NCBI RefSeq assembly: GCF_943193005.1
Contig: NZ_CALPCH010000001.1
Span: 62,001-126,000 of the forward strand
Length of the DNA stretch: 64,000 nt
Direction: 5' to 3'
DNA from: Pumilibacter intestinalis
GTDB taxonomy: Bacteria > Bacillota > Clostridia > Christensenellales > Pumilibacteraceae
Below the pieces are notes generated by a model that was not told where the DNA came from, did not search any database, and saw only the letters and a program-made list of their open reading frames with translations. Within the stretch, counting starts at the first letter, position 1, and every line of letters begins with the position of its first letter. Shown here in pieces: positions 1 through 10,400 of this stretch. The position numbers and the translations under genes are program-made.

Positions 1-562
1 TAATTTCGGAAAACTTTTGATTGCGGGGGAAATCGGCGGGGAAGTTGTAGCTTATAAATCCGCAGTCGAACCAAATGCACTCGGCTTTGAGTCGCACGGG
101 CGAAAAGAAGATATTGGGGTTGTCGAAGCCCGCGATTTCGCCCTCCGCCCCCGTCATGCCGCAGGGAGCTTTTATGTGGCAGTGACTGAACATGCCGAGC
201 GGCATTTCCACCGTGTATTCGGGCTTCACGTCCTTTTCGGTTTCGAGCGGCTCGAGCGACAGCGTAAACGACAGCACCGCCTGCGAGCAGTATTTGGTGT
301 GCCCTTTGGGTCCGGGCTGATAAGATGTGAAGATAAGCCCCGCCTCGGTGAGGATATCAACGTGCCGCGCCACGCTCGACACGGGCATATCAAGCTCCTC
401 GGAGAGCATGGAAAGATTTTTAGACGACTTGAGAAGGCTTTTGAGAATTGCCACTCGCTCGGGCACCGAAAAAGCCCGCCCCAAGTTGGCTATAATCTCG
501 TGGTCGGCGAGGTTGTCTACGTTTAACACAAAGTGCTTTTGCGGCGTTAAAATATCGCTCAT
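1..562 (-). CDS. ArsR-like winged-helix regulator (partial, C-terminus off the left edge)
   Basis: About 187 codons are visible from an ATG whose first base is 562, with a GGAGG ribosome site just upstream. Residues about 30-85 form a winged-helix DNA-binding domain of ArsR type (ERVAILKSLLKSS, then LSEELDMPVSSVARHVDILTEAGLI). The remainder is a second domain with cysteines and histidine in FSHCHIKAPCG and a later IWFDCGF, which may bind a metal or an effector, but I do not recognise it. The gene is divergent from the GH2 gene and the sugar transporter, so a role as local regulator of that locus is a reasonable inference. The protein is truncated by the window edge, so its full domain content is unknown. 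Confidence 0.75.
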   Translation of the reverse strand, partial: MSDILTPQKHFVLNVDNLADHEIIANLGRAFSVPERVAILKSLLKSSKNLSMLSEELDMPVSSVARHVDILTEAGLIFTSYQPGPKGHTKYCSQAVLSFTLSLEPLETEKDVKPEYTVEMPLGMFSHCHIKAPCGMTGAEGEIAGFDNPNIFFSPVRLKAECIWFDCGFISYNFPADFPRNQKFSEI

Positions 563-582
563 GGCGGTTCCTCCGTAATTAC

Positions 583-611
583 ATTATCCGCTATTTTAAC
601 GGGAATGTCAA
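583..611 (-). promoter_or_regulatory. Promoter of the ArsR-like regulator, with adjoining palindrome
   Basis: On the minus strand, TTGACA (606-611) is followed by a 17-bp spacer and GATAAT (583-588). The perfect 12-bp palindrome ACAAAATTTTGT (611-622) abuts the -35 box and is a candidate operator for autoregulation. The operator role is inference. Confidence 0.6.
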
Positions 612-686
612 CAAAATTTTGTATTCTTTCCGAAATTTGGGAAGATACGCTCGACAAACAGTCAAATATCGGAAAGGTCAAACCCC

Positions 687-714
687 TTGAATTTACAAAA
701 AAGCGTGTTATAAT
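687..714 (+). promoter_or_regulatory. Promoter of the sugar locus
   Basis: TTGAAT (687-692), a 16-bp spacer and TATAAT (709-714) lie 38 bp before the GH2 start. It probably drives the co-directional run from the GH2 gene to the large lipoprotein gene. Confidence 0.6.
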
Positions 715-752
715 GATAGTGCGATTAAGGAAACGACTAAACGAAAAGGAAA

Positions 753-2513
753 ATGACAGTGTACAGGAACGAACATCCAAATCCCCAATTTGAAAGAGAC
801 GGATACGAATGCTTAAACGGTGTTTGGGGTTTTTCTTACGGAAAAGTTGTAGGTAGGGAGAACTGTGCGCTCGATAAAACCATACAAGTGCCGTTTTGTC
901 CCGAGTCGGAACTCTCGGGCATAGGCAACACGGAGCTTAACGCCGATTGCGTGTACACTCGCGAGATAGAGGTTAAAAAAGCCGACCTTGCGGGAAAGCT
1001 GTGGCTCAAGTTCGGCGCGGTGGACTACGAGGCTTGCGTTTACGTGAACGGCGCGTTCGCGGGCAAACACGCGGGCGGATACACCGCTTTCGATATAGAT
1101 ATAACGCCGCACGTAAAAGCGGGCAAAAACCGCGTTACCGTTGCCGTGCACGACGACGTGCGCGAGAACGTGCCGAGCGGCAAGCAAACGGCAAAGGCGG
1201 TTTCGTTCGGCTGTTTTTATACTCGGGTAACGGGAATATGGCAAACGGTGTGGCTCGAGCGAACGCCGCTCGATTACATAAAAAGCGTTAAATTTTATCC
1301 CGACGCCGAAAACGCAAAAGTAAAAGCGGTAATACTAACCGAGGGCGAGGGAGAGATAGAAACTTGCGTAACCTACCGCGGGCGCGAAACGGGAAGAGCC
1401 GCGGGCGCGACGAACGGCGGGGTTTGCGTTTTGGAAATCCCCTTAAGCGAAACTCATCTGTGGGAAGCGGGTTGCGGCAGACTGTACGACGTATCCGTAA
1501 AATTCGGCGCGGACGAGGTGAAGAGCTATTTCGGACTTAGGAGCGTTGAGTGCAAAGACAAAAAGTTTTTGCTTAACGGCAAAAGCGTGTTTCAGCGGCT
1601 CGTGCTCGACCAAGGCTATTATCCGAGCGGCGTGTACACGGCGCAGTCCTCGCTGGAAATGCGCGAAGATATATTGCGAGCCATGGATTTGGGCTTCAAC
1701 GGCGCAAGACTGCATCAAAAAGTGTTCGAACAGCGTTTTTTATACGAGTGCGACAAAGCGGGCTACCTCGTTTGGGGCGAATACGCGAGCTGGGGCGTTG
1801 AGTACGAAAACACCCGCGGCATGGGCGCGTTTTTGGGCGAGTGGACGGAAACGGTTGAGCAGTATTTCAACCACCCGAGCATAATAACCTGGTGTCCGCT
1901 CAACGAAACGTGGGAAAACATTCATAACGGCAAAACGGTGCGCGACGCGCGAGTGCCCGAGTGCGCCTACGCCGTTACCAAAATACTAGACCCCACGCGC
2001 CCGTGCGTGGATACGAGCGGCGGATATCACGGCAGGTTCACCGATATAGCCGATTTCCACAGCTACGAGGACTACCGCACTCTCAAAGTGCGCATAGACA
2101 AAGCGGCGTACGCTAAGCCCGATTTCGCAAAGATGTATCTCGACGGAGAGCAAACGGGCTACGGCGGCGAGCCGCTCCACTTGAGCGAGTTCGGCGGCGT
2201 TACGTTTACGGGCGCGTCCGTGCCCGAGTGCGCCTGCGTGTGCGAAACCGAAGCCTGGGGCTACAACGCCGTTGCCGACGAAGCCGCGTTTGTGGCCAAC
2301 TACGTAAAAACGGTGAAAATGTTGCTTGCATGCAAAGCTCTTACGGGCTTTTGCTACACGCAGCTGTACGACGTGGAGCAGGAGCAAAACGGATTTTACA
2401 CCTACGACCGCAAGCTCAAGCTCTCTGCGGAGGCGGTAAAAAAAATCGCGGAATGCAACCGCGAAACGGCGGCGACGGAAGCTGACGAACAGTCCGTTGC
2501 GCTCGCGAGGTAA
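753..2513 (+). CDS. Glycoside hydrolase family 2 (beta-galactosidase/beta-glucuronidase type)
   Basis: A 586-residue GH2 enzyme without a signal peptide, so cytoplasmic. An N-terminal jelly-roll sugar-binding domain (about 15-170) contains VYVNGAFAGKHAGGYTAFDIDIT; an Ig-like domain follows (about 170-265), then a TIM barrel starting near FGLRSVECKDKKFLLNGK. The catalytic acid/base is Glu385 in CPLNETWEN and the nucleophile is Glu479 in LSEFGGV, both as in retaining GH2 enzymes. It is shorter than LacZ (about 1000 residues) and lacks the C-terminal domains of LacZ. The exact substrate cannot be told from sequence alone. It is first in a run with a sugar ABC transporter, 19 bp upstream of the first permease, which suggests it hydrolyses the imported glycoside. 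Confidence 0.9.
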   Translation: MTVYRNEHPNPQFERDGYECLNGVWGFSYGKVVGRENCALDKTIQVPFCPESELSGIGNTELNADCVYTREIEVKKADLAGKLWLKFGAVDYEACVYVNGAFAGKHAGGYTAFDIDITPHVKAGKNRVTVAVHDDVRENVPSGKQTAKAVSFGCFYTRVTGIWQTVWLERTPLDYIKSVKFYPDAENAKVKAVILTEGEGEIETCVTYRGRETGRAAGATNGGVCVLEIPLSETHLWEAGCGRLYDVSVKFGADEVKSYFGLRSVECKDKKFLLNGKSVFQRLVLDQGYYPSGVYTAQSSLEMREDILRAMDLGFNGARLHQKVFEQRFLYECDKAGYLVWGEYASWGVEYENTRGMGAFLGEWTETVEQYFNHPSIITWCPLNETWENIHNGKTVRDARVPECAYAVTKILDPTRPCVDTSGGYHGRFTDIADFHSYEDYRTLKVRIDKAAYAKPDFAKMYLDGEQTGYGGEPLHLSEFGGVTFTGASVPECACVCETEAWGYNAVADEAAFVANYVKTVKMLLACKALTGFCYTQLYDVEQEQNGFYTYDRKLKLSAEAVKKIAECNRETAATEADEQSVALAR

Positions 2514-2532
2514 GGAGGTAAAGGAGTAGAAA

Positions 2533-3492
2533 ATGGAACTGTTGCCCGTTGTTGCAAAAAAGCGGAAGCTGACGAAAAGAACGCTCAAAGAGTGGCTTTT
2601 CGTGTACGGCATGCTCTTAATTCCGCTCATTCAGTTCGCAATATTCTACATTTGGATAAACGCGAACTCCATAATCATGGCTTTTCGGGAGTTCACTTTC
2701 GAGTGGGACGAAAACGACAATGAAATATACGTGTGGTCGTTTTACAATTTCACGCGGTTTTTCAAAGAGTGGTCAAACCCCGAGTCGGTCATAGTTTCCG
2801 CACTCATGAATACGCTCAAGTACTTTGCGGCGGGCGTAATCATGGTGCCCGTAACCTTCTTCGTGTCTTACTTTTTGTACAAAAAAATATGGGGATACAA
2901 GATGTTCCGCGTGGTGTTCTTCTTGCCGAGCATAGTGAGCGCGGTGCTCTTCGTAACCACGTATATAGAGCTTATTAAGTTCGGAGGAGCGCTGAGTACC
3001 GTTTGGAGTTGGTTCGGCGCGGAACTGCCCGAGCTTATAAACGACCCCGAGCGCACGACGGGCACCATAATAGCGTTCACCGTTTGGACGGGGTTCGGCG
3101 TAAACATGATACTTTATCAGAGCGCGATGAGCCGCGTTCCGCAGGAAATAATAGAGGCGTCAAAACTCGACGGTTGCCCGTGGTATAAAGAACTGTGGTC
3201 TATAATAATACCCATGGTTTGGTCCACCGTTTCCACCACTCTCATATTGCAGTTCACAACGCTGTTCAACAGCACCGGTCCCATACTGCTGTTTGCCGAC
3301 GCGGGGCGGCAGGCACTGCTCGACAACAAAGAGGTCACCACGATAGCGTTTTGGATATACCAAAAAACTCGGGGGGGGGTAGACCTTAACTATCCCGCCG
3401 CGATAGGCTTGTTCTTCACGGCGGTAAGCGTCCCGCTCGTGTTCTTGGTGCGTTGGGTGTTCAACAAAATCGACCCCGACGTAACGTATTGA
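2533..3492 (+). CDS. Sugar ABC transporter permease, MalF/UgpA type
   Basis: A 319-residue inner-membrane permease with about six transmembrane segments. The coupling-loop EAA motif that contacts the ATPase is visible as EIIEASKLDGCPWYKELWSIIIP near residues 200-225. It pairs with the next permease to form the channel of a carbohydrate (CUT1-like) importer. No ATPase gene is nearby, so it probably uses a shared MsmX-like ATPase elsewhere in the genome, as is common in Bacillota. Codons 280-283 are encoded by a run of nine G (3371-3379). Loss of one G creates TAG directly after the run, and gain of one G reaches TAA after three codons, either of which would remove the last membrane segment. 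Confidence 0.9.
   Translation: MELLPVVAKKRKLTKRTLKEWLFVYGMLLIPLIQFAIFYIWINANSIIMAFREFTFEWDENDNEIYVWSFYNFTRFFKEWSNPESVIVSALMNTLKYFAAGVIMVPVTFFVSYFLYKKIWGYKMFRVVFFLPSIVSAVLFVTTYIELIKFGGALSTVWSWFGAELPELINDPERTTGTIIAFTVWTGFGVNMILYQSAMSRVPQEIIEASKLDGCPWYKELWSIIIPMVWSTVSTTLILQFTTLFNSTGPILLFADAGRQALLDNKEVTTIAFWIYQKTRGGVDLNYPAAIGLFFTAVSVPLVFLVRWVFNKIDPDVTY
3371..3379 (+). repeat. Nine-G homopolymer in the permease gene
   Basis: G9 in frame as CGG GGG GGG GTA. With eight G the next codon is TAG; with ten G the reading is GGT AGA CCT TAA. This is the arrangement expected of an on/off slippage switch, though such a run can also be a sequencing or assembly error. Confidence 0.7.
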
Positions 3493-3508
3493 CGGGAGGG
3501 AGGAGAAT

Positions 3509-4411
3509 ATGCAAACCGCTGTAACTCAAAACTCGGCGACAGTCGAGAACGAGAATAAGAAAGCAAAAAAATTCGATAAAAGTTATCTTCCCGTTAAGAT
3601 AATAGTGTTCGTGCTGTTCGCGCTGTATGCGTTCACGCTGTTTTACGCCATGCTTTGGGCAATCGGAACGTCGCTCAAAACTCAAGAGGAGTATTACGAG
3701 AACATAAACGGCTTGCCCGAGCAGTGGAAATTCATAAACTATGTCACCGCGTTCAAGTCTGTTAAAGCGGGCGAAAACGGCATGATAACGATGTTTATAA
3801 ACTCGCTGTGGTACGCGTGCGGCGGCTCGATTTTGGGCGTGCTCACCTCCGCCGTGGTTGCCTACGTGGTGTCTAAATATAAATTTCCGGGCAGGGGCTT
3901 TTTGTACGGACTCGCGCTCGTAACGATGATGATACCCATAGTAGGCTCGTTTCCTTCGCAGTATCGCGTGTATAACATGTTGCACATTTTGGATAACCCC
4001 ATGATACTCGTTACCAAAATGGCGGGCTTCGGCTTCAACTTTATAGTGCTGTATTCGTTCTTCAAAACGCTCTCGTGGACTTATGCCGAGGCGGCGTTTA
4101 TAGACGGCGCGAGTCACTTAAGAGTGTTTTTGCGGGTAATGCTTCCTATGTCGTTGCCCGTAATGGGTTCGCTGTTTTTGGTTGCCACGATAGGCGCGTG
4201 GAACAACTACATGGAGCCCATACTGTTCTTGCAGTCTTATCCCACGCTCACGAGCGGACTGTATATATTCCAGCTCGAAACCTCGCGCAACGTGGATTAT
4301 CCCGTGTTGTTTGCGGGACTCATAGTAAGCGTAGTGCCCGTAATACTGATGTTCGTCTTCTTCCAAAACACCATTATGGAGTCGATGAGCGTGGGCGGAA
4401 TAAAAGGTTAA
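3509..4411 (+). CDS. Sugar ABC transporter permease, MalG/UgpE type
   Basis: A 300-residue membrane protein, the second channel subunit of the importer. A soluble N-terminal tail of about 30 residues precedes the first membrane helix (IVFVLFALYAFTLFYAMLW). The EAA loop is visible as EAAFIDGASHLRVFLRVMLPMSLP around residues 192-216. It has a good ribosome site (GGGAGGAG) and lies 16 bp after the first permease, so the two are almost certainly co-translated from one message. The substrate is unknown; a glycoside or oligosaccharide is inferred from the neighbouring glycosidases. Confidence 0.92.
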   Translation: MQTAVTQNSATVENENKKAKKFDKSYLPVKIIVFVLFALYAFTLFYAMLWAIGTSLKTQEEYYENINGLPEQWKFINYVTAFKSVKAGENGMITMFINSLWYACGGSILGVLTSAVVAYVVSKYKFPGRGFLYGLALVTMMIPIVGSFPSQYRVYNMLHILDNPMILVTKMAGFGFNFIVLYSFFKTLSWTYAEAAFIDGASHLRVFLRVMLPMSLPVMGSLFLVATIGAWNNYMEPILFLQSYPTLTSGLYIFQLETSRNVDYPVLFAGLIVSVVPVILMFVFFQNTIMESMSVGGIKG

Positions 4412-4437
4412 TAAATCCTATAGGAGGAAAATAAATA

Positions 4438-5802
4438 ATGAAAAGAAAAGGCAAAATAGCGGCGTTGCTGCTCGCGCTCGTAATAGGCGCGTCTATGTTC
4501 GCGGGGTGCGCTACGGAGATATCCGAGGACTATCCCGAGTACGCCGACGACAAAGCGATTTGGATAGGCGGTTGGGACGTTCCCATAAACACGCTCGAAG
4601 ATTATCAAATGGCGAAAGACATGGGGCTCACCCACATGTTTATAGACAACATGTTTGCCAAAAAAGGCACGCCCGAATACTTAAAGCAGCTCGAATATTG
4701 CGAGCAGGTCGGATTAAAAGCCATAGTGGGCTCAGACACCTCGCTTTCGGGCGAGGGACTGGGAAGCCCCGAAAACGTAACCATAGAGGAATTCGACTAC
4801 GCGCAGTATCCCGCCGTGGATATGCTCAATATTTGGGACGAACCCGGCTCGGCGCATTTCGGAGAGGTTGCAACGCGCATAGAAAAACAGTATGCGTTTT
4901 ATGAGAAAGAGGGCAAAACCGCTCCCACAATGTACGTTAACCTCGACCCCGCATATCACGTATCGCATCAAACCAACGCGGTTGAAGAAGGCATGCGTCC
5001 GTACGCCCAAAAGTTTGTAAACGAAGTGCTTACAAAAGTTAAGGGCAGAAAGATAATAAGCACCGATATTTACCCGCTCATGTCTTCGCCCGACGGCAGT
5101 CATTTTTCGATACTCGCCACATGGCTCGTAAATATGGAAACGCTCAAAGAGGTAGCCGTTGAGGCCGACGCCGAGTTTATGATGTTTATACAAAACTACA
5201 GCGAAAGTACGCGCCGCGAAATTATGAACAAAGAGGACCTTTCGTTTCAGGTTTATACCGATATGGCTTTCGGCATAAACGGATTTTCCTACTTTACCTA
5301 TCGCCAGTCGTTCCTCAATTTCGGCGGCGGTTGCGTGAGCAAAGACGAGAGCTGCACCCCGTTCGATAACTACTACTGGGCGCAGACGCTTAACGCCGAG
5401 ATAGCGGAGTGGGACCACGTGTTCCTCGCGTTCGATAAGTGGAAAGGCGTTATGACGGTGAACGGAACGAACAACCTCGAGGAGTACGACGAATACAACA
5501 ACGACTGCTTCGTGCTCGAGCATCCGGTGAAAAAGCTGGACTGCGCAAAGAGCGTAACCGCTACCGAAGATACGATAATAGGTCAGTTCGAAGACAAAGA
5601 CGGCAGAAGCGGACTCATGGTGGTAAACTTTAACGACCCGCTCGACAAAATAACGGACACCGTTTCTTTCACGTTCGAAAACGCCAACCGCGCAATGGTT
5701 TACGTCGGCGGCAAGCGCAAAATATACGAGGTGAAAGACAACAAGCTTACGCTCGATATAGGCGTGGGAGAGGGTATATTCGTAATACCCCTTGCAATGT
5801 AA
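4438..5802 (+). CDS. Lipoprotein with a putative glycosidase-like TIM barrel
   Basis: A 454-residue predicted lipoprotein: the signal peptide ends in a lipobox with Cys24 (MFAGC). After it, IWIGGWDVP and repeated beta-strand/helix units ending in TDIYPLMSSPDGS and FSYFTYRQ look like a beta/alpha barrel, with a beta-rich C-terminal domain from about residue 365. Glu135 in NIWDEPG lies at the position where the acid/base glutamate of GH42/GH5-like barrels is found; I could not identify a certain nucleophile. It sits between the permeases and the solute-binding protein, so it is probably an outer-face enzyme or glycan-binding protein that works with the importer. I do not recognise the family by name. 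Confidence 0.6.
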   Translation: MKRKGKIAALLLALVIGASMFAGCATEISEDYPEYADDKAIWIGGWDVPINTLEDYQMAKDMGLTHMFIDNMFAKKGTPEYLKQLEYCEQVGLKAIVGSDTSLSGEGLGSPENVTIEEFDYAQYPAVDMLNIWDEPGSAHFGEVATRIEKQYAFYEKEGKTAPTMYVNLDPAYHVSHQTNAVEEGMRPYAQKFVNEVLTKVKGRKIISTDIYPLMSSPDGSHFSILATWLVNMETLKEVAVEADAEFMMFIQNYSESTRREIMNKEDLSFQVYTDMAFGINGFSYFTYRQSFLNFGGGCVSKDESCTPFDNYYWAQTLNAEIAEWDHVFLAFDKWKGVMTVNGTNNLEEYDEYNNDCFVLEHPVKKLDCAKSVTATEDTIIGQFEDKDGRSGLMVVNFNDPLDKITDTVSFTFENANRAMVYVGGKRKIYEVKDNKLTLDIGVGEGIFVIPLAM

Positions 5803-5830
5803 TAAAGTAATCTAATTCCGGGAGGAAAAA

Positions 5831-7405
5831 ATGAAAAAAATATTAAGTGTAATTATGTGTGCTTTCCTTGCGCTCGGCATATGCGTAGGGTGTAGCGTAG
5901 ACGGCGGCTCGGGTAGCGGCACGAACGGCACGGGCGGCAAAAACGGCTCTATAACCGTGCACTACATGGCGGGCGGCTTCGGCGACGACGCTTACAAGAA
6001 CCTTGCCGCCGACTACAAAGCTCTCACGGGCGTAAGCGTTGTGTATAAGCCCAGCTATTCGCAAGGCGAAATACAGCAGCTCTTAAACAGCAAGCAGGAG
6101 CAGTACGATATTGTTATGCCCCTTCTCAACATGTACGCCGCGCAAGACTCGGGCAAACTCGAAAACCTCGACGAAGTATATAACGCAATACCCGAGGGCG
6201 AAACCGTAGCCATAAAAGACAAGATGAACAAGGATATGTGCGATTACCTGTTGGCTGACGACGGACACCGTTATCAAATGGTTTCCAACGACTCGGTTTC
6301 CGCCATCTGCTATAACGCCGACACTTTGGACGAAGCGTTCGGCGCGGGCAATTGGGAGCTTCCGCTCACCACGAACGAGCTTTTGAAAATGTCGGACGAT
6401 TTGGTTGCAAAAGGCTATTACGCTTTTTCCACCTCCGCCGCCATAAACTACTATTGGGAGTATATGGGCATAGTGTGGTGGGCGCAGTACGAGGGACTCG
6501 AAAGTTTCGATAATTTCTACGAGGGCAAATATCTCGACGGAACGGAATGGAAATACGGACCGGCAATAAACGACGCCAAGGGCAGAGAGATTGCGCTTAC
6601 CACTCTTTCCGAGATAATGAACGTAGGCAAAGGGCGCATGCACTCGCGCGTAGTAAACATGGACTTTAAGAGCGCGCAACGCGCCTTCCTCGGCAAAGGC
6701 TACGTGAACGACACCAAGAAAGTGGGCTTTATGGTTAACGGCGACTGGCTCGAGAACGAAATGGCTTCCGTGCTCATTTCTTCGCCGCAGAATATAGGCA
6801 TGATGCGCGCGCCCGTTGTGAGCGAACTTGCGGATAAACTCGCTTCCGTTCGCACCGAAGTCCGCCTTGCCGCTATCGTGAAAGCGGTAGACGAAAACAA
6901 GACCTATGCCGAAACGGCTACGGGCGACCTTGCCGACCTTACCGAAGCGGACTATGAGCACGTGCGGGAAGCTCGACTCATGGTATACACCGCAACGCCC
7001 AACTATCCCATAGGCATACCCTCGTATCGCCCCGAGTCCAAAAAGAAGCTCGCAAAAGATTACCTTGTGTATCTTTACTCCGACCGTGCGCAGAAAATAA
7101 TAGCGCAGTCTTTGAAAGGACTTACGTATCCCGCGGGTTATAACGTGCTCGAAGCCGAAAACGTGAACGTGAGCGACTTTGTAAAATCCCGCCACGTAGC
7201 GTTCGGCAACGACAAAATAAACATATTCCCCCGCAACTCCTCGCCGCTCGTGTATCTCGGCGGCTTGGGCGACACTCCCGGTTCGGGTTCGGGCATAGAC
7301 AGTTCGCTTTGCTCGGGAGCTAAGGCTTCGTCGCTTTTGCAAGCGAGCAAAACCAACCTCGAACACAATTGGGAAAACATAAGTAAGTATATTAAAACCG
7401 AATAA
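5831..7405 (+). CDS. Extracellular solute-binding lipoprotein (sugar ABC importer)
   Basis: A 524-residue lipoprotein with lipobox Cys21 (CVGC) and a Gly/Ser/Asn linker, then a periplasmic-binding-protein fold (ITVHYMAGGFGDDAYKNLAADYKALTGV, QYDIVMPLLNMYAAQDSGKLENLDEVY, GYYAFSTSAAINYYWEYMG). The order of these segments and the length match family-1 (MalE/UgpB-like) binding proteins, on the large side. It captures the substrate at the cell surface and hands it to the two permeases upstream. A strong GGGAGG ribosome site precedes the ATG. The specificity cannot be read from sequence. Confidence 0.88.
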   Translation: MKKILSVIMCAFLALGICVGCSVDGGSGSGTNGTGGKNGSITVHYMAGGFGDDAYKNLAADYKALTGVSVVYKPSYSQGEIQQLLNSKQEQYDIVMPLLNMYAAQDSGKLENLDEVYNAIPEGETVAIKDKMNKDMCDYLLADDGHRYQMVSNDSVSAICYNADTLDEAFGAGNWELPLTTNELLKMSDDLVAKGYYAFSTSAAINYYWEYMGIVWWAQYEGLESFDNFYEGKYLDGTEWKYGPAINDAKGREIALTTLSEIMNVGKGRMHSRVVNMDFKSAQRAFLGKGYVNDTKKVGFMVNGDWLENEMASVLISSPQNIGMMRAPVVSELADKLASVRTEVRLAAIVKAVDENKTYAETATGDLADLTEADYEHVREARLMVYTATPNYPIGIPSYRPESKKKLAKDYLVYLYSDRAQKIIAQSLKGLTYPAGYNVLEAENVNVSDFVKSRHVAFGNDKINIFPRNSSPLVYLGGLGDTPGSGSGIDSSLCSGAKASSLLQASKTNLEHNWENISKYIKTE

Positions 7406-7411
7406 GGAGAA

Positions 7412-10400
7412 ATGATGATGAAAAAGGGTAGAAGCAAATTCGGCGTTTGGCTTTGCTCGGCTTTTATGGGCTTAATCATGCTCACAATGGCTATGGGACT
7501 TGCCGCTTGCGGCGACGCCAAAGACCTTAAAATAGACGTGCCGAGCCGCATGGAAGCCGACCTCGGCACAGGCACTTACGTTGTGCCGCGTTACGACGTG
7601 GTAAACAGCAAAGGACTTATAATGGCGGGCTATAACGTGCGCTTAAAGTCCGCCAAAAACCCCGACGGCACGGCTGCGGATATAGCGCAGGAAGCGAGCA
7701 CCGTGGTTACACTTTCGGGCGCGGGCGAGTATACCTTTGTGTATACCGCCGACAACAAGAACGTGCCCGACGCAACCGTGATAATGGATTTTGCGGATAG
7801 GAAAGCTCCCACGATAAAACTTTCTTCGTCGCAGTTCCCGTCCTTCTTTATAAAGGGCAACACCTACGCGGTTCCCGAGTATACGCTTGAGGGCAACTAC
7901 GACGCCTCCAAGTGCTACACTAAAGTGTATTACAATTCGGGCGCGGAAAACGAGCAAGACTCCGAAATTACGCTCACCAACGGCTACTTTGCCGTAGACC
8001 GCGAAACGGGCAAATATACCGTGCTCATTCACGTTGAAAACGCTTCGGGCGTGGGCAACGATTACCGTTACACGCGCAGCGTTTACTCGCCCGAAAACTA
8101 CGAAGAAGATATAGTGATATATTTCAACGAAAAGTTCGGCGAGCGTCAGGTTGCGCCCGATGGCAACTACGCGGGCGAGTACGTTTCCGTGCTTGACGGC
8201 GGCAAAGCCTACGGCGACGAGCTCGGCTCGTATAAAGTGGAATTTACGGGTGAGACAACCGAAAATAACGAAGCGTATTTCGCGCTCAACGTGCCCGCCA
8301 TAACCAACGTTATGGACAACAAAGAGCTTGAAATGTACGTGTATATAGACGATGCGGACTGCCAAAACGAAAAAAAACAGTGGGTGATAGGCTCCAAATG
8401 GTGGAACGACCAAACGGTAAAAGTAGGCGAGTGGACTCGCGTTACCTGGAGCATAGACAACTGGGGTAACGGCAAGGGCGCGAACTGCGGCGCGAATACA
8501 ACGCAGGTAATTTCCACAGATAACATTTCCGGCACGCGTATACGCCTTATTCCGGACTCTGACTACGGCAGTAAAACGCCTCCGCACGGCACGGTTTATT
8601 TCTCGGCAATGCGCCTTGTGCCGCACAAGTGGGCAACCATAACCGCCGAAAACGGAGTGGTTGCGCCCAACCGCGCATATGTGGGGCAAACTATCACGCT
8701 CACCGAACCGCAAGCTCCCGCGGGCAATTATTTCGATTGCTTCATTATAGACGGCAAACCCGTTTCGGGCAACACGTTCGTGGTGAACAAAGAGGGTACG
8801 CTCACCGTAGGCGCGAAATTCTCCGATAACGAGATTAGCAAAGACAACTTTACTTGGGGAGAATTCGAGTTCTCCGCGCTCTCGGGCAACGACGCTCAAA
8901 CCGCCAAAATAGGCAGTTCCGAATACTGGGCGCTCGAATACGAGGTTTACGGCATGGAAAGCGGCTGGACTTACACGGCGGCTTACGTGGGCGGCACCCA
9001 TCAGCTCGTAGGCTTCGAACTTAACGGCAAGAACGACAAACTTTCCACTTACGGCGGCGCATGGAAAACGCCCAACGTGATAAGTCTTACCGAGGCGCAG
9101 AGCGGAATATTGCGCAACGCAACCGAAAGCAGTCCCGCAAAGGTTACTTACGTTCGCGCAGCCGACAAAATAGCGGTGCTGTTAAACGGTGAATTAATGG
9201 GCGTGTACTCCTTTGCCTCGCTTGAAATTAAGGGCGACGGTTTCGGAATAGGCGGTCGTGCCGGCACTATCAAAAACGGCACTCTTAAAAACATAAAATA
9301 CGTTGTGGGCGAAACCCGCGTAGGCTTCGTGCAAGAACAGTACCTCGGTGTTACCGTTACGGCGCAAAACGGAGCGCATGCCGATAAAACAATTTATTTT
9401 ATAGGCGATACCGTTACTCTCACGCACGACGCGCCTTCGCAAGAAGGCAAAGAGTTTGCGTATTACACGGTAGACGGACAAAAAATAAGCGGCGACTCGT
9501 TTGTGGCAACAAAGAAAAATCACGTCGTTAAAGCCGTGTATGAGGATATATGCAGTCTTACTCTCGCTAACGGTATAACAGCCAACGGACAAAGCGGCGC
9601 AACCGTAAGAGTAGTTAAAGGCTCGGTGGTAACGCTCGCTTATACCGGCGAACCCGAGCAAGGCAAAGTGCTTAACGGCTATAAATTAAACGACTCTCAA
9701 ACTATATACGGCAATATGTTCGTTGCAACCGAAAATACGTACGCGATAACCGCCGACTGGGTGAACGCGAGCGATATAGTTTGGGGCGAAAAGAACGACT
9801 CGCACGACTACAAAACCGTTATGAGCGGTTCGGACGCGACTTTGCAAAATTACAAATACGTTGGCACGGCGTTCGGCACGTCGGAATACTGGGCGATAAA
9901 GTTAGACGTTAAACATACCCGCGAATGGGAAAATCTCGACTTTGTCGTGGGCGAAAAAGTTATGCTCCGTATGCGTTATCATCAGGGCGGCTATTTCGGT
10001 ATAGGTTTGCACGTTAAACCCGGAGGCGACGATACTTACCCGCAAACGCACAGCGAATTTTATCCCGCATACCCGCACCATTCCGACGAAAGCAAAGCTA
10101 TAGCGGCGAAATTCGTTGCCGGCACTACCGTTACTTGCGTACGCTACGGGAACAAACTGTCTTTGTATGCCGATAACGAACTGTTCTTTACTACCGAATA
10201 CGCCATAGATTACACGGGCAACTGGTTCGGCGTAGGTTACGACACCGAAAGCCCCGATAACGTTGCGGCAGACAACAGTCTTCAAGTTCCCAACCATAAA
10301 AACGTTAAGTTTATCATGGGGCAAGACAAAATAGACGCTTTTATGGAATCGGTAAAGAAATTAAACGCGCCCGAGTACGACAGCCTCGTGAAATATGCGG

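Noticed and set aside
6083-7366. Long minus-strand open frame inside the solute-binding gene, and similar ones under other genes
   Set aside because: Shadow of the real gene in another frame; no start signal and no recognisable domain, while the plus-strand frame encodes a clear lipoprotein.
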